NCBI GenBank assembly: GCA_035527835.1
Contig: DATKZS010000029.1
Location: forward strand, 1-17,210
Origin: DATKZS01 sp035527835 [NCBI: bacterium]
GTDB taxonomy: Bacteria > RBG-13-61-14
Direction: 5' to 3'
Length of the DNA stretch: 17,210 bases
The translations under genes were made by a program, and so were the position numbers. Under the pieces are notes generated by a model that saw only the letters and a program-made list of their open reading frames with translations, was not told the origin of the DNA and did no database searches. Shown piece by piece: positions 1 through 7,012 of this stretch. The stretch's first letter is position 1, and each line of letters begins with the position of its first letter.

Positions 1-408
1 GCCGCCGATCTGGAAAAGGTTTACGAGCCGGCGGGAGACGTGCTGGTGGGTAGCACCACTCACGTGACGGTCCGGGTGCGCAACTCCAACCTCATCAACG
101 TGCTGTACCAGGGCGGCTTCTCCGTGGTCTTCTCCATTGACCCCCTCTCCACGGGCACGGCCGTGCTGCTCGGCGGCGACGGCAGTTACAGCGGAGGCCC
201 GGCGGGCAACCGCTTCGACGTGTCCGGCGTCAACGGCAAACTTGACGGCGGCCACGCCACCATCGTCCTCGCCATCACCGGCCCCGGCCCCATCATCGTG
301 AACGCTCAAATCCCCCATTGCGGTCTTTTGCTCGCCGAAGAAAAAGGCCGATGGATGAATGACGTTGACCTGTTGCCGGCGTTCACCCTGAACGCGGTAA
401 ACCCATAA
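1..408 (+). CDS. C-terminal end of a probable secreted beta-rich protein (5' end outside window)
   Basis: The frame is open from base 1, so this is the last 135 residues of a longer protein; the GTG at 40 is internal and has no ribosome binding site. The sequence is rich in Gly, Val, Ser and Asn with alternating hydrophobic residues (for example VTVRVRNSN and GGDGSYSGG), as in beta-sandwich modules of exported proteins. No membrane segment or C-terminal sorting motif is visible. The GDGxYS motif also occurs repeatedly in the large exported protein at the other end of the window, so a related secreted or surface protein is possible, but that link rests on a very short motif. The family is not recognised. 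The gene stops with TAA just before a strong hairpin, which marks the end of this transcript. Confidence 0.6.
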   Translation, partial: AADLEKVYEPAGDVLVGSTTHVTVRVRNSNLINVLYQGGFSVVFSIDPLSTGTAVLLGGDGSYSGGPAGNRFDVSGVNGKLDGGHATIVLAITGPGPIIVNAQIPHCGLLLAEEKGRWMNDVDLLPAFTLNAVNP

Positions 409-430
409 CCCACATCACCAACATAACCTC

Positions 431-460
431 AAGGGAGCGGGCCCTAAAACCCGCTCCCTT
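431..460 (+). terminator. Hairpin terminator after the first gene
   Basis: A perfect 11-bp inverted repeat, AAGGGAGCGGG (431-441) and CCCGCTCCCTT (450-460), encloses the loop CCCTAAAA. It begins 22 bases after the stop codon of the upstream gene. The T run after the stem is short (CTTT then GTG), probably because foreign sequence begins at 462. It also lies downstream of the convergent aldolase gene. Confidence 0.65.
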
Positions 461-461
461 T

Positions 462-560
462 GTGTGCCAGGCATGTCGCACCTGTTGGAGGTGGAAGTCA
501 TCCGCGGGCCGCGGTAAATGGACGGGGATGCCCGATACTGACCCGGACACGCGCGTTGCT
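462..560 (+). mobile_element. Possible 5' remnant of a group IIC intron
   Basis: One base after the terminator stem the sequence starts GTGTGCCAGGCATG, which fits the GUGYG 5' end of group II introns. It continues with a GGAGGTGGAAGTC stretch of the kind seen in intron domain I. Group IIC introns are known to insert just behind intrinsic terminator stems, which is exactly this position. No reverse-transcriptase/maturase reading frame and no domain V-like hairpin follows: within about 150 bases the convergent aldolase gene begins. It would therefore be a truncated stub. The 3' limit given is approximate. The identification is from pattern memory only. Confidence 0.4.
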
Positions 561-615
561 AAATCCGGCGGGGCGCGTGGGCCATCTCCATGGTGAGGGA
601 GCAATTAACGATCGC

Positions 616-1587
616 TCACAGCCAGCCGAGGTCCTCCAAAGTCCTCTTGACCAGCTCATGTTGTTGGGGGTTCACTTCCTGATATGGCCGCCGGACCTTG
701 CTGGTGATGGGGTGGCCTTGCAGGCGCAGGGCTTCCTTGAGCAGTCCGTGGGAAGCAAATGCTCTTTTGCCGGCGCGGTAGGGCATCCGGACCATGGCCT
801 TGAATCCCCGGGCCAGAAGCGCGGGCGGCAGCCGGGCGCCGGTGAACAGAGGTATTGCCCGGAGCAGCTTGTCCCGCATGGTTTTGGCCCGGGCCAGGTC
901 GCCGGACTTGAAGGCTTCATAAACGGCCTTTACATCTTCGGAGCCGATCAAGGGCAACGGACAAAAGGCCCCGGCGCCTCCGAACTCGAGACAATCGTAG
1001 AGCAAAAACGACGTCCCGGTAAAGACCTTCCATTTATGTTTCCCGGCGGCCTGGATGGTTTTTTTCAGGAAGCCCCGGTTGACCACGGTGATCTTGGCGC
1101 CGATCACGCCGTCAATCTCCGCGATGCGGGCGAGGTCCCGGGGCGGGACGGCCAGGCCGGTAACGTCGGGGAAATGGTAATAGTAGACGGGCAGGCCGCC
1201 CTGTCCGGCAATGGCATCGAAGTGTTTGACCGCATCCTTGAAATCCAGTCTGAAGTAAAGCGGCAGCGCGGCCATGACCGCGTTACAGCCGGCGTTCCCC
1301 GCCTCTCGGGCCAGGTCGAGCGCCTGTTCGGTGCTCCAGGCCGACGCGGTCCCGATCACGGGTATTTTCCCTGCGGCGGCCTCGGCCGCGGCGCCCATGA
1401 CCCGGACTTTTTCCTCGAACCGCAGGTAGGGGAACTCGGAGTTGCTGCCCAGGACCACTACTCCATTGAGTCCCTTGTCAATCGCGGCCCGGACCAGGTG
1501 CTTCACGCCGGCTTCATCAATCTTTCCGTCTGCGGTGAAAGGCGTAAGCAGGATCGCGGCCAGACCTTCCAGATTTTTCAATTCCAT
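616..1587 (-). CDS. DHDPS/N-acetylneuraminate lyase family aldolase
   Basis: This 323-residue protein has the class I aldolase TIM barrel layout of the DapA/NanA superfamily. These enzymes form a Schiff base with a 2-oxo acid and cleave or build C-C bonds. Visible landmarks are LTPFTADG near residue 14, the substrate-carboxylate loop GSNSE at 47-51, the catalytic Tyr in YHFP (Y137) and the Schiff-base lysine in GAKIT (K165). The GSNSEFP wording resembles 4-hydroxy-2-oxoglutarate aldolase types more than true dihydrodipicolinate synthase (usually GTTGE), but substrate cannot be assigned. The ATG at 1587 is chosen because GAAGGGAG precedes it by 7 bases and the conserved N-terminus starts there. 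The frame stays open upstream to 1815. It is divergent from the TetR gene and may share its control region. Confidence 0.85.
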   Translation of the reverse strand: MELKNLEGLAAILLTPFTADGKIDEAGVKHLVRAAIDKGLNGVVVLGSNSEFPYLRFEEKVRVMGAAAEAAAGKIPVIGTASAWSTEQALDLAREAGNAGCNAVMAALPLYFRLDFKDAVKHFDAIAGQGGLPVYYYHFPDVTGLAVPPRDLARIAEIDGVIGAKITVVNRGFLKKTIQAAGKHKWKVFTGTSFLLYDCLEFGGAGAFCPLPLIGSEDVKAVYEAFKSGDLARAKTMRDKLLRAIPLFTGARLPPALLARGFKAMVRMPYRAGKRAFASHGLLKEALRLQGHPITSKVRRPYQEVNPQQHELVKRTLEDLGWL

Positions 1588-1815
1588 GGGAACACTCCCT
1601 TCGGATATTATGCCGCCCGCCCGGTTCCCGGCGTTGGCGATACGCCGGAGCCGGCCGTCATGATGAAACTTGACGCCCCGCTCGATCCGGTCATCATACC
1701 ACATCTTGAATGCCTCGGGGAGATCGGGCCAAGCTTCCATCACCGCCTGGAGATCGGATGCCGAAAATTGCCGCGAGGGAGCAGGCCGCTCCCCGCGCGG
1801 CCGGGCCTCTTGCAA
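1588..1815 (-). other. In-frame open extension upstream of the aldolase gene
   Basis: The aldolase frame continues without a stop for 76 codons upstream of its likely start, with a potential start at 1815. The predicted peptide (for example AFKMWYDDRIERG) is gene-like in composition but is not part of the aldolase family. It could be a leader, the remnant of another gene fused in frame, or chance openness in GC-rich DNA. The good ribosome binding site before 1587 argues that it is normally not part of the protein. Confidence 0.3.
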
Positions 1816-1844
1816 TCAGCCTCAAATTTTTTCACGCCGGCGCC

Positions 1845-1873
1845 TTGACAAGAGCTCGCGGTTATAGTAACCT
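1845..1873 (+). promoter_or_regulatory. Candidate promoter of the TetR gene
   Basis: A perfect -35 hexamer TTGACA (1845-1850) is followed after 17 bases by TAACCT (1868-1873), a poor -10 match. The element lies just upstream of the palindrome at 1881-1904, a normal arrangement for an autorepressed TetR promoter. The -10 assignment is weak. Confidence 0.35.
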
Positions 1874-1880
1874 ATTTGAT

Positions 1881-1904
1881 AATTAACTGGGCGGCCAGTT
1901 AAAT
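1881..1904. promoter_or_regulatory. Palindromic operator candidate for the TetR regulator
   Basis: TTAACTGG (1883-1890) and CCAGTTAA (1895-1902) form a perfect 8-bp inverted repeat around the spacer GCGG. One more base pair matches further out. It lies 20 bases before the TTG start of the TetR gene and downstream of the candidate promoter. The length and symmetry fit a TetR dimer site, so autoregulation is likely, with possible control of the divergent aldolase gene. Confidence 0.6.
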
Positions 1905-1924
1905 CGCGCAACGGGGATGCTTGA

Positions 1925-2521
1925 TTGGGGGTCAAGGAAAATATCCTCGAGGCCGCGTACCGGCTTTTCGGGGAGCAGGGATTCGATGCCGCGACCACCC
2001 GGGAGATCGCGGAGCTCTCGGGCGTCAACAAGGCCTTGATCCATTACCATTTCAAGAGCAAGGACGCCCTGCTGGTGGCCGTGCTGGACCATTACTACCA
2101 GCAGTTGAACCGCGTCCTGCTCGAATCGCTGTCCGTGAAAGGGACGCTCCGGGAGAGGCTTACGCGCATGATTGACGCCTATGTTGATTTTCTCGCCGCG
2201 AACATCAACTTCAGCCGTATTGTCCAGCGCGAGAGCGCGGGCGGCAAGCACCTCGACCGGGTCCAGGAACATCTTTCCCCGCTGTTCGAGAGCGCGGTCC
2301 AGGTGGTCCATGCCACCTACCCCAAGACCCGGTCGGGGGAGCTTGCGGCCCATCAGCTCCTGGTCAGCTTTTACGGCATGATCATCGCCTACTTCACCTA
2401 CAGCGGCGTCTTGAGCCGTCTCGTGGGCAAAAAATCGCTGTCGCGGCCGGAGCTGAAAGCGCGCAAGAAGCACCTGATGCGGATGCTCGCCCTGGTGTTG
2501 AAGGAGTTGGACGGATCATGA
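1925..2521 (+). CDS. TetR/AcrR family transcriptional regulator
   Basis: This 198-residue one-component regulator probably represses its own promoter and the downstream gene set until a small ligand binds. Residues 1-50 are a textbook TetR DNA-binding domain: ILEAAYRLFGEQGFDAAT, then the helix-turn-helix TREIAELSGVNKALIHYHF and the KSKDALL segment. The rest is an all-alpha ligand-binding and dimerisation domain that is not diagnostic of a ligand. Start choice: TTG at 1925 lies directly after an in-frame TGA (1922-1924), so no longer form exists, and GGGGA (1913-1917) sits 7 bases upstream. It is the first gene of the plus-strand set and is separated from the next by hairpin repeat 1. Confidence 0.9.
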   Translation: MGVKENILEAAYRLFGEQGFDAATTREIAELSGVNKALIHYHFKSKDALLVAVLDHYYQQLNRVLLESLSVKGTLRERLTRMIDAYVDFLAANINFSRIVQRESAGGKHLDRVQEHLSPLFESAVQVVHATYPKTRSGELAAHQLLVSFYGMIIAYFTYSGVLSRLVGKKSLSRPELKARKKHLMRMLALVLKELDGS

Positions 2522-2532
2522 CGCCTGTAAGA

Positions 2533-2617
2533 TAACCACGGATGAACACGGATAAACACGGATATTAATTACAACATCATTTTAAAATCCGTGTTAATCC
2601 GTGTTCATCCGTGGTTA
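2533..2617. repeat. Modular hairpin repeat 1 (CACGGAT units, 10-base period)
   Basis: Arms 2533-2563 and 2587-2617 are 31 bases long and pair at 30 of 31 positions, around a 23-base AT-rich loop. Each arm holds three tandem units of the type CACGGATNAA with a 10-base period. It fills the spacer between the TetR and URO-D-like genes. No T run follows, so it is not a normal intrinsic terminator. It has the same architecture as the four later repeats but a different unit from repeats 2-4. Confidence 0.9.
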
Positions 2618-2683
2618 CGGAAAAAAGGGCAAAGAAATTTATGCATCTTGGATGCTGGTAGTGTAGAGGGCAAGGGGGCGGAC

Positions 2684-4213
2684 ATGGTTTACATTCCGGG
2701 CTTTCTGGTCAACAAGATTTATGAGCGGGGCAGCTTGCGCAACAACGAGGACGGGTTCGAGCTGTGCTTTTGCAATACCATGACTCCCATCCAGATCAGC
2801 GGGATGCGGGACTTCAGCCTGGACGTGGACGGGAACAGGCGCCCGGCCGAAAAGATCCGCTTAAGCCTCGGCGCCAACCTCATCACCCTCGGCGAGACCG
2901 GCCTGGAAAAACCGGTCAGCTTTGCCCGGGATGAAAAACTCGTTATCAAGGTCTCGGGCCCGAAGCTCGCCGACGGCGGCCACGTGGTCAAGATCAGTTT
3001 CATCACCAATGAGTACGGGGGCGCCACTCTCAAGATCAGCGACCGGATCGGGTCCGGCCCGGCCCCGTCTTTATGGCAGCGGATCACTTCCATGCTTTCA
3101 GGCGGCCGGGCGGGCAAGGCCAGGGGGCCGGTGACGGTGAGCGGCGAGCTGGGGGGTGTGCCGCTGGACCCTGACTTTTCGCGGCTGGCAACGGCGCTGC
3201 GGAGGGAGGAGCCTGACCGGGTGCCGTTGTTCGAGGCGGAGATCGCGATCCCGATCCAGGAATGGTTTTTGGGCCATGAGATCAACGGGGCGGAAGATGA
3301 GGTCGAGTTCTATATCCGGGCCGGTTACGACTACGTGCCGGTGCTCCCCCCCTTCCTGACCCCGAGACTGATGCGGACGGCGTCCGAGCGGGACGGCCGG
3401 CTTGAGGACGCTGATCGCGAGCGCGCGTGGCTCACGGAGAGCGAGGGGCTCATCAAGACCATAAAGGACGTTGAGCGCTTTCCCTGGCCCAATCCGGATG
3501 AGGTTGACTTCTCGGCGTTTCATGAGATGGACGAGATTTTGCCGCCCAAGATGAAGACGCTGGGCATGCTCTCGCCGGCCGCCATTTTCGGCAACACGTC
3601 ACAGGCCATGGGGCTGCAAAATTTCTCTTATGCGCTCTTCGATGACCGGGCGGTGGTGGAGGCCATGTTCGAGATCATCGGGAACAGTTACTTGAAGATC
3701 GCCCGGAAGCTCATCGGCATGCCCCGGCTGGGAGCGGTGTTCATGTCCGACGACCTGGCCCACACCGGCGGCCTGCTGGTTTCGCCCGAGGTGTACAGAA
3801 AATACGTTTTCCCCTGGTACCGGAAGATCGGCGAGGTCCTCGACAGCGCCGGCCTGCCCTTCATTTTCCACTCGGACGGCAACATCATCCCGGTGCTGGA
3901 CGACCTGGCCGACTGCGGCATCAAGGCGATCCATCCGATCGAGCCGCAGGCCATGGACATAGTCGAGGTCAAGAAGAAATTCGGAGACCGCTTCTGCATT
4001 TTCGGGAACATTGACCTTGATTATACTCTCACGCTGGGGTCCACTGATGAGGTGGAGGCCAAGGTCAAGGAGAGGATAAAAAAGCTGGCGCCGGGCGGCG
4101 GCTATGGTCTGGCCGCGTCCAACTCCGTGCCCGACTACGTCAAGCCGGAGAATTACCGGAAAATGGTGGAATCCGCCAAGCGATACGGCCGCTACCCTAT
4201 TAACATCAGCTAA
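2684..4213 (+). CDS. URO-D superfamily protein with an N-terminal beta-sandwich-like domain
   Basis: The protein has 509 residues in two parts. Residues 1 to about 125 look like a beta-sandwich (PGFLVNKIYERGSLRN near the start, later VKISFITNEYGGATLKISD). The wording resembles, from memory, DUF6379-type domains linked to C-glycoside deglycosidase beta subunits; this is tentative. After a linker with Pro, Gly and basic residues, residues about 160-509 match the uroporphyrinogen decarboxylase superfamily TIM barrel, which includes corrinoid methyltransferases such as MtaA and CmuA. Landmarks are FHSDGN (H396, D398) and HPIEPQAMD. The Cys ligands of zinc methyltransferases are absent at HSDGN, so methyl transfer to a thiol is unlikely. 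Haem synthesis is also unlikely in this context. ATG 2684 is chosen over longer frames because AAGGGGG lies 5 bases upstream; the longer frame would run into hairpin 1. The reaction is unknown. Confidence 0.75.
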   Translation: MVYIPGFLVNKIYERGSLRNNEDGFELCFCNTMTPIQISGMRDFSLDVDGNRRPAEKIRLSLGANLITLGETGLEKPVSFARDEKLVIKVSGPKLADGGHVVKISFITNEYGGATLKISDRIGSGPAPSLWQRITSMLSGGRAGKARGPVTVSGELGGVPLDPDFSRLATALRREEPDRVPLFEAEIAIPIQEWFLGHEINGAEDEVEFYIRAGYDYVPVLPPFLTPRLMRTASERDGRLEDADRERAWLTESEGLIKTIKDVERFPWPNPDEVDFSAFHEMDEILPPKMKTLGMLSPAAIFGNTSQAMGLQNFSYALFDDRAVVEAMFEIIGNSYLKIARKLIGMPRLGAVFMSDDLAHTGGLLVSPEVYRKYVFPWYRKIGEVLDSAGLPFIFHSDGNIIPVLDDLADCGIKAIHPIEPQAMDIVEVKKKFGDRFCIFGNIDLDYTLTLGSTDEVEAKVKERIKKLAPGGGYGLAASNSVPDYVKPENYRKMVESAKRYGRYPINIS

Positions 4214-4261
4214 TGACAGTTCCTCATGTCGGGAGGCGGCGAGGAAAATCATGAAAGTTTT

Positions 4262-4353
4262 TTCAGACAGGATCAACAGGATTTACAGGATGAATAAGGA
4301 GCAGCGAGCGGCATTTTCCGAACATCCTGTAAATCCTGTTGATCCTGTCTGAA
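4262..4353. repeat. Modular hairpin repeat 2 (CAGGAT units, 9-base period)
   Basis: Arms 4262-4292 and 4323-4353 form a perfect 31-bp inverted repeat around a 30-base loop. Each arm has three CAGGAT units spaced by 9 bases, with the spacers varying (CAA, TTA). It lies between the URO-D-like gene and the glycyl radical enzyme gene. The second arm ends 20 bases before the Shine-Dalgarno of the latter. Confidence 0.92.
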
Positions 4354-4386
4354 TATTTTCGTGGCAGAAGCCGAGGAGGTGCCGTG

Positions 4387-6999
4387 ATGGCTTCACAACC
4401 CGCGATAAACATGAATGACGGCCAGGCAACCGGAGCAAAACCCGCTGGCGGCCGCATCGCGCGCATGAGAGAGCGCTACCAGACCGGCCCCGCCTACATC
4501 TCAATCGAGCGGGCCAGGTATTACACCGAGAGCTGGCAGGAGACCGAGGGCAAGGGCATCCCGGTGGGAATAAGGGTGGCCCTGGCCATGAAGAACGTGT
4601 ACGAAAAGATGACCCATTACCTGGACCCGGACGACCGGATCGCGGGCTATTGGTGCGAGCACTTCCTGGGCATCCCCGTTGACATCGAGCGCGGGGTGTT
4701 CAACTCGGTGTTGGAGGCGGAGCTGGACAAGGGGACGATGATCAAGTTCCGGGCCGCGACCGTGGCGCGGGGCCTCACATACATAGCCCGGAAGAGGATG
4801 CTCTCCGAGTTCTTCCGGAACCAGCGGATCTCGAGGGAGAGCGGAGCCTCGCCCCTGAACATGGACTTCAAGACCATGTCCGAGCGCCGGATCAACCCCT
4901 ACCAGATCAAGAGCGGGGACAAGGAATACCTGCTGAAAAAGCTCATCCCTTATTGGAAGGGCCGGACCACCGTGGACCGCGTCGAGAAGGAGCTGATGCA
5001 GTCAGGGCTTCTTTCCCGGGAGATGAACGACTTCGTGCTGGCCATCCCGGGCAACACCTCGAAGCAGGTGCTGATGCTCTCGACCTGCGCCACCATCGCC
5101 AGCTACCACGCGCACATCATCCTTGACTATGGTCCCATCCTCAAAAAGGGCCTCCTGGCCATGAAACAGGAGATCACCGACCTGCTGGCAGCGGGCCGGG
5201 AGCTTGGCCAGGATGACCGGGACTTCCTGAAGTCGGTGGAGCTGGCTATGGAAGGAGTCATCATCTACGCCCGCCGCCTGGCCTCAAGGATCCAGGACGA
5301 GATCAACGTAAGCAAGGACCAGGAAAGGCTCGCGCAGCTTGATCGGCTGCTTAGGAAGTGCGGAAAGGTCCCGCTGGAGCCGGCCGCGAGCTTCGAGGAA
5401 GCGGTGCAGTCAATGTGGACGGTGAAGACGGCGGTGGAGGTCGCGCACCCGGTTTACCTTCATTGCTTCGGCCGGCTGGACCAGGAGCTATATCCGTATT
5501 ACCGGCGGGACCGGGATGAGGGCCGGACCACGCCGGAAGCGGCGGTGGAGCTTCTGTCCGAGCTGTTGCTCAAGATCATGTCGCAGAACATCCGGCCCGA
5601 GTCCAACATCCTGTCCAATTTCTATCACCGCTTCCTGGGCTCTTCGCCCGTCACCCTGGCCGGGATTAGGCCCGACGGCGAGGACGGGACCAACGACCTC
5701 ACTTACCTCTTGCTCGAAGCCGCGCACCGTTCCAAGGCCATCACCAACGTCTCGGTCCGGGTCCACGAGAAGACGCCGGAGAAGGTGCTGGACCGCGTGG
5801 CCTCATACCTGGCCTCGGGCACGTCAAGCTTCTCGATTTTCAACGACGAGGTCAACATCAAGGCCATGCAGAACCGCGGCTTCAGCGAGGAGGACGCGCG
5901 CGACTACGCGGTGATGGGATGCGTGGAAACGACCTGCCCCGGCAGGACCGGTCCCATGAGCGCCAACGCCCTCCAGCTCGCGCAGCTCTTAAACATCACG
6001 TTGCGCAACGGCGACGCGCGCCTGATGGCCGGGACCCTCAAGGGCGACGGCCTTTGCACCGGCGAGCCGGACTCATTTAAAAGCTTTGACGCCCTGCTCG
6101 AGGCCCTGTACCAGCAGGCCGAATATTTCATGGACAAGATCGCGAAGGGTTCCAACCTGCGCGACCAGGTCTTCGCCGAGCACCAGCCCGCGCCCCTGCT
6201 GTCCGCTTTTGTGCAAGAGTGCATCACGAAGCGCAAGGACGTGACCCGGGGAGGAGGCAGGTACGTTTTCTCGGGCATCTCCATGATCAACTCCATCGCC
6301 AACCTGGTGGACTCGCTCTACGTGATCCGGGAGCTGGTCTTCGAGCGCAAGCAGGCCACCCTGCCGGAGTTGCTCGCGGCAGTGGACAACAACTTCAAGG
6401 GCCATGAGGACCTGTACCGGAAGATCCGGGACCTCGAAGGCAAGTGGGGCAACGGCGACCCGTCAGTGGACCGGCTGGCCCATGACCTGATGAAGCGGAT
6501 GTTCGGCATCACCTATAAATACCGCTCGCTGATGGGCGGGCCCTTCGTGGCCTACATCATCAGCATGATCACTCATACCATAGACGGCAGGCTCTCCATC
6601 GCCTCCCTTGACGGCCGCAAGGCGGCCAAGCCGTATGCCGCCTCCTGCAACCCCTATAACGTGGAGCGGCGGGGAGTGACGGCCGCGCTGCGCTCGGTGG
6701 CATCACTGCCGTTCGAGGACGTGATGGGCTGCGCCGTCAACGTCAAGTTCCATCCCACCGGCGTGGGAGAGAGCGAGGAAGCCCGGGCCAAGTGGGCCTC
6801 CCTGGTGCGGACCTACTTCAAGCTGGGAGGCTCGCAGATCCAGCCCACGGTGGCGAGCGCGGAGATGCTGCGCGCGGCCCAGCAGGAGCCGGAAAACTAC
6901 CGCGACCTGATCGTCAAGGTCGGCGGGTACAGCACCTATTTCGTGGACCTCGGCCGCGAGATCCAGCAAGAGATAATCGAGCGGACCGAGCATTGCTGA
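4387..6999 (+). CDS. Glycyl radical enzyme, GCVE type (dehydratase/lyase/decarboxylase class)
   Basis: This 870-residue protein belongs to the pyruvate formate-lyase-like glycyl radical superfamily and is active only without oxygen after activation by its partner at 7013. The thiyl-radical cysteine lies in MGCVETT (C512), with the general-base glutamate at E514. The radical-bearing glycine is in KVGGYS (G847), 24 residues from the C-terminus. The GCVE motif is shared by glycerol and propanediol dehydratases, choline TMA-lyase, hydroxyproline dehydratase and arylacetate decarboxylases. Pyruvate formate-lyase (two Cys) does not fit. The residues after it, TTCPGRTGPMSAN, match none of these subgroups as I remember them. 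ATG 4387 is chosen because GAGGAGG (4373-4379) precedes it by 7 bases; the frame extends upstream only into hairpin 2. The substrate is unknown. It is the only radical lyase in the set and probably its key step. Confidence 0.9.
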   Translation: MASQPAINMNDGQATGAKPAGGRIARMRERYQTGPAYISIERARYYTESWQETEGKGIPVGIRVALAMKNVYEKMTHYLDPDDRIAGYWCEHFLGIPVDIERGVFNSVLEAELDKGTMIKFRAATVARGLTYIARKRMLSEFFRNQRISRESGASPLNMDFKTMSERRINPYQIKSGDKEYLLKKLIPYWKGRTTVDRVEKELMQSGLLSREMNDFVLAIPGNTSKQVLMLSTCATIASYHAHIILDYGPILKKGLLAMKQEITDLLAAGRELGQDDRDFLKSVELAMEGVIIYARRLASRIQDEINVSKDQERLAQLDRLLRKCGKVPLEPAASFEEAVQSMWTVKTAVEVAHPVYLHCFGRLDQELYPYYRRDRDEGRTTPEAAVELLSELLLKIMSQNIRPESNILSNFYHRFLGSSPVTLAGIRPDGEDGTNDLTYLLLEAAHRSKAITNVSVRVHEKTPEKVLDRVASYLASGTSSFSIFNDEVNIKAMQNRGFSEEDARDYAVMGCVETTCPGRTGPMSANALQLAQLLNITLRNGDARLMAGTLKGDGLCTGEPDSFKSFDALLEALYQQAEYFMDKIAKGSNLRDQVFAEHQPAPLLSAFVQECITKRKDVTRGGGRYVFSGISMINSIANLVDSLYVIRELVFERKQATLPELLAAVDNNFKGHEDLYRKIRDLEGKWGNGDPSVDRLAHDLMKRMFGITYKYRSLMGGPFVAYIISMITHTIDGRLSIASLDGRKAAKPYAASCNPYNVERRGVTAALRSVASLPFEDVMGCAVNVKFHPTGVGESEEARAKWASLVRTYFKLGGSQIQPTVASAEMLRAAQQEPENYRDLIVKVGGYSTYFVDLGREIQQEIIERTEHC

Positions 7000-7012
7000 A
7001 AGAATCAAGAGC

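Noticed and set aside
616-1587. Lysine-biosynthetic dapA
   Set aside because: The GSNSE loop and lack of lysine-pathway neighbours do not fit; the family level is as far as the sequence supports.
460-1848. Long plus-strand open frame opposite the aldolase gene
   Set aside because: It is the antisense shadow of the aldolase and its extension in GC-rich DNA; it has no family resemblance and begins in the terminator.
2684-4213. Haem-pathway uroporphyrinogen decarboxylase (hemE)
   Set aside because: The extra N-terminal domain, length and operon context point to a different member of the superfamily.
4251-4352. Small open frame of 33 codons with a GAGGA site upstream
   Set aside because: Almost all of it is hairpin repeat 2 translated; peptides of the RINRIYRM/HPVNPV type arise wherever this repeat is read.
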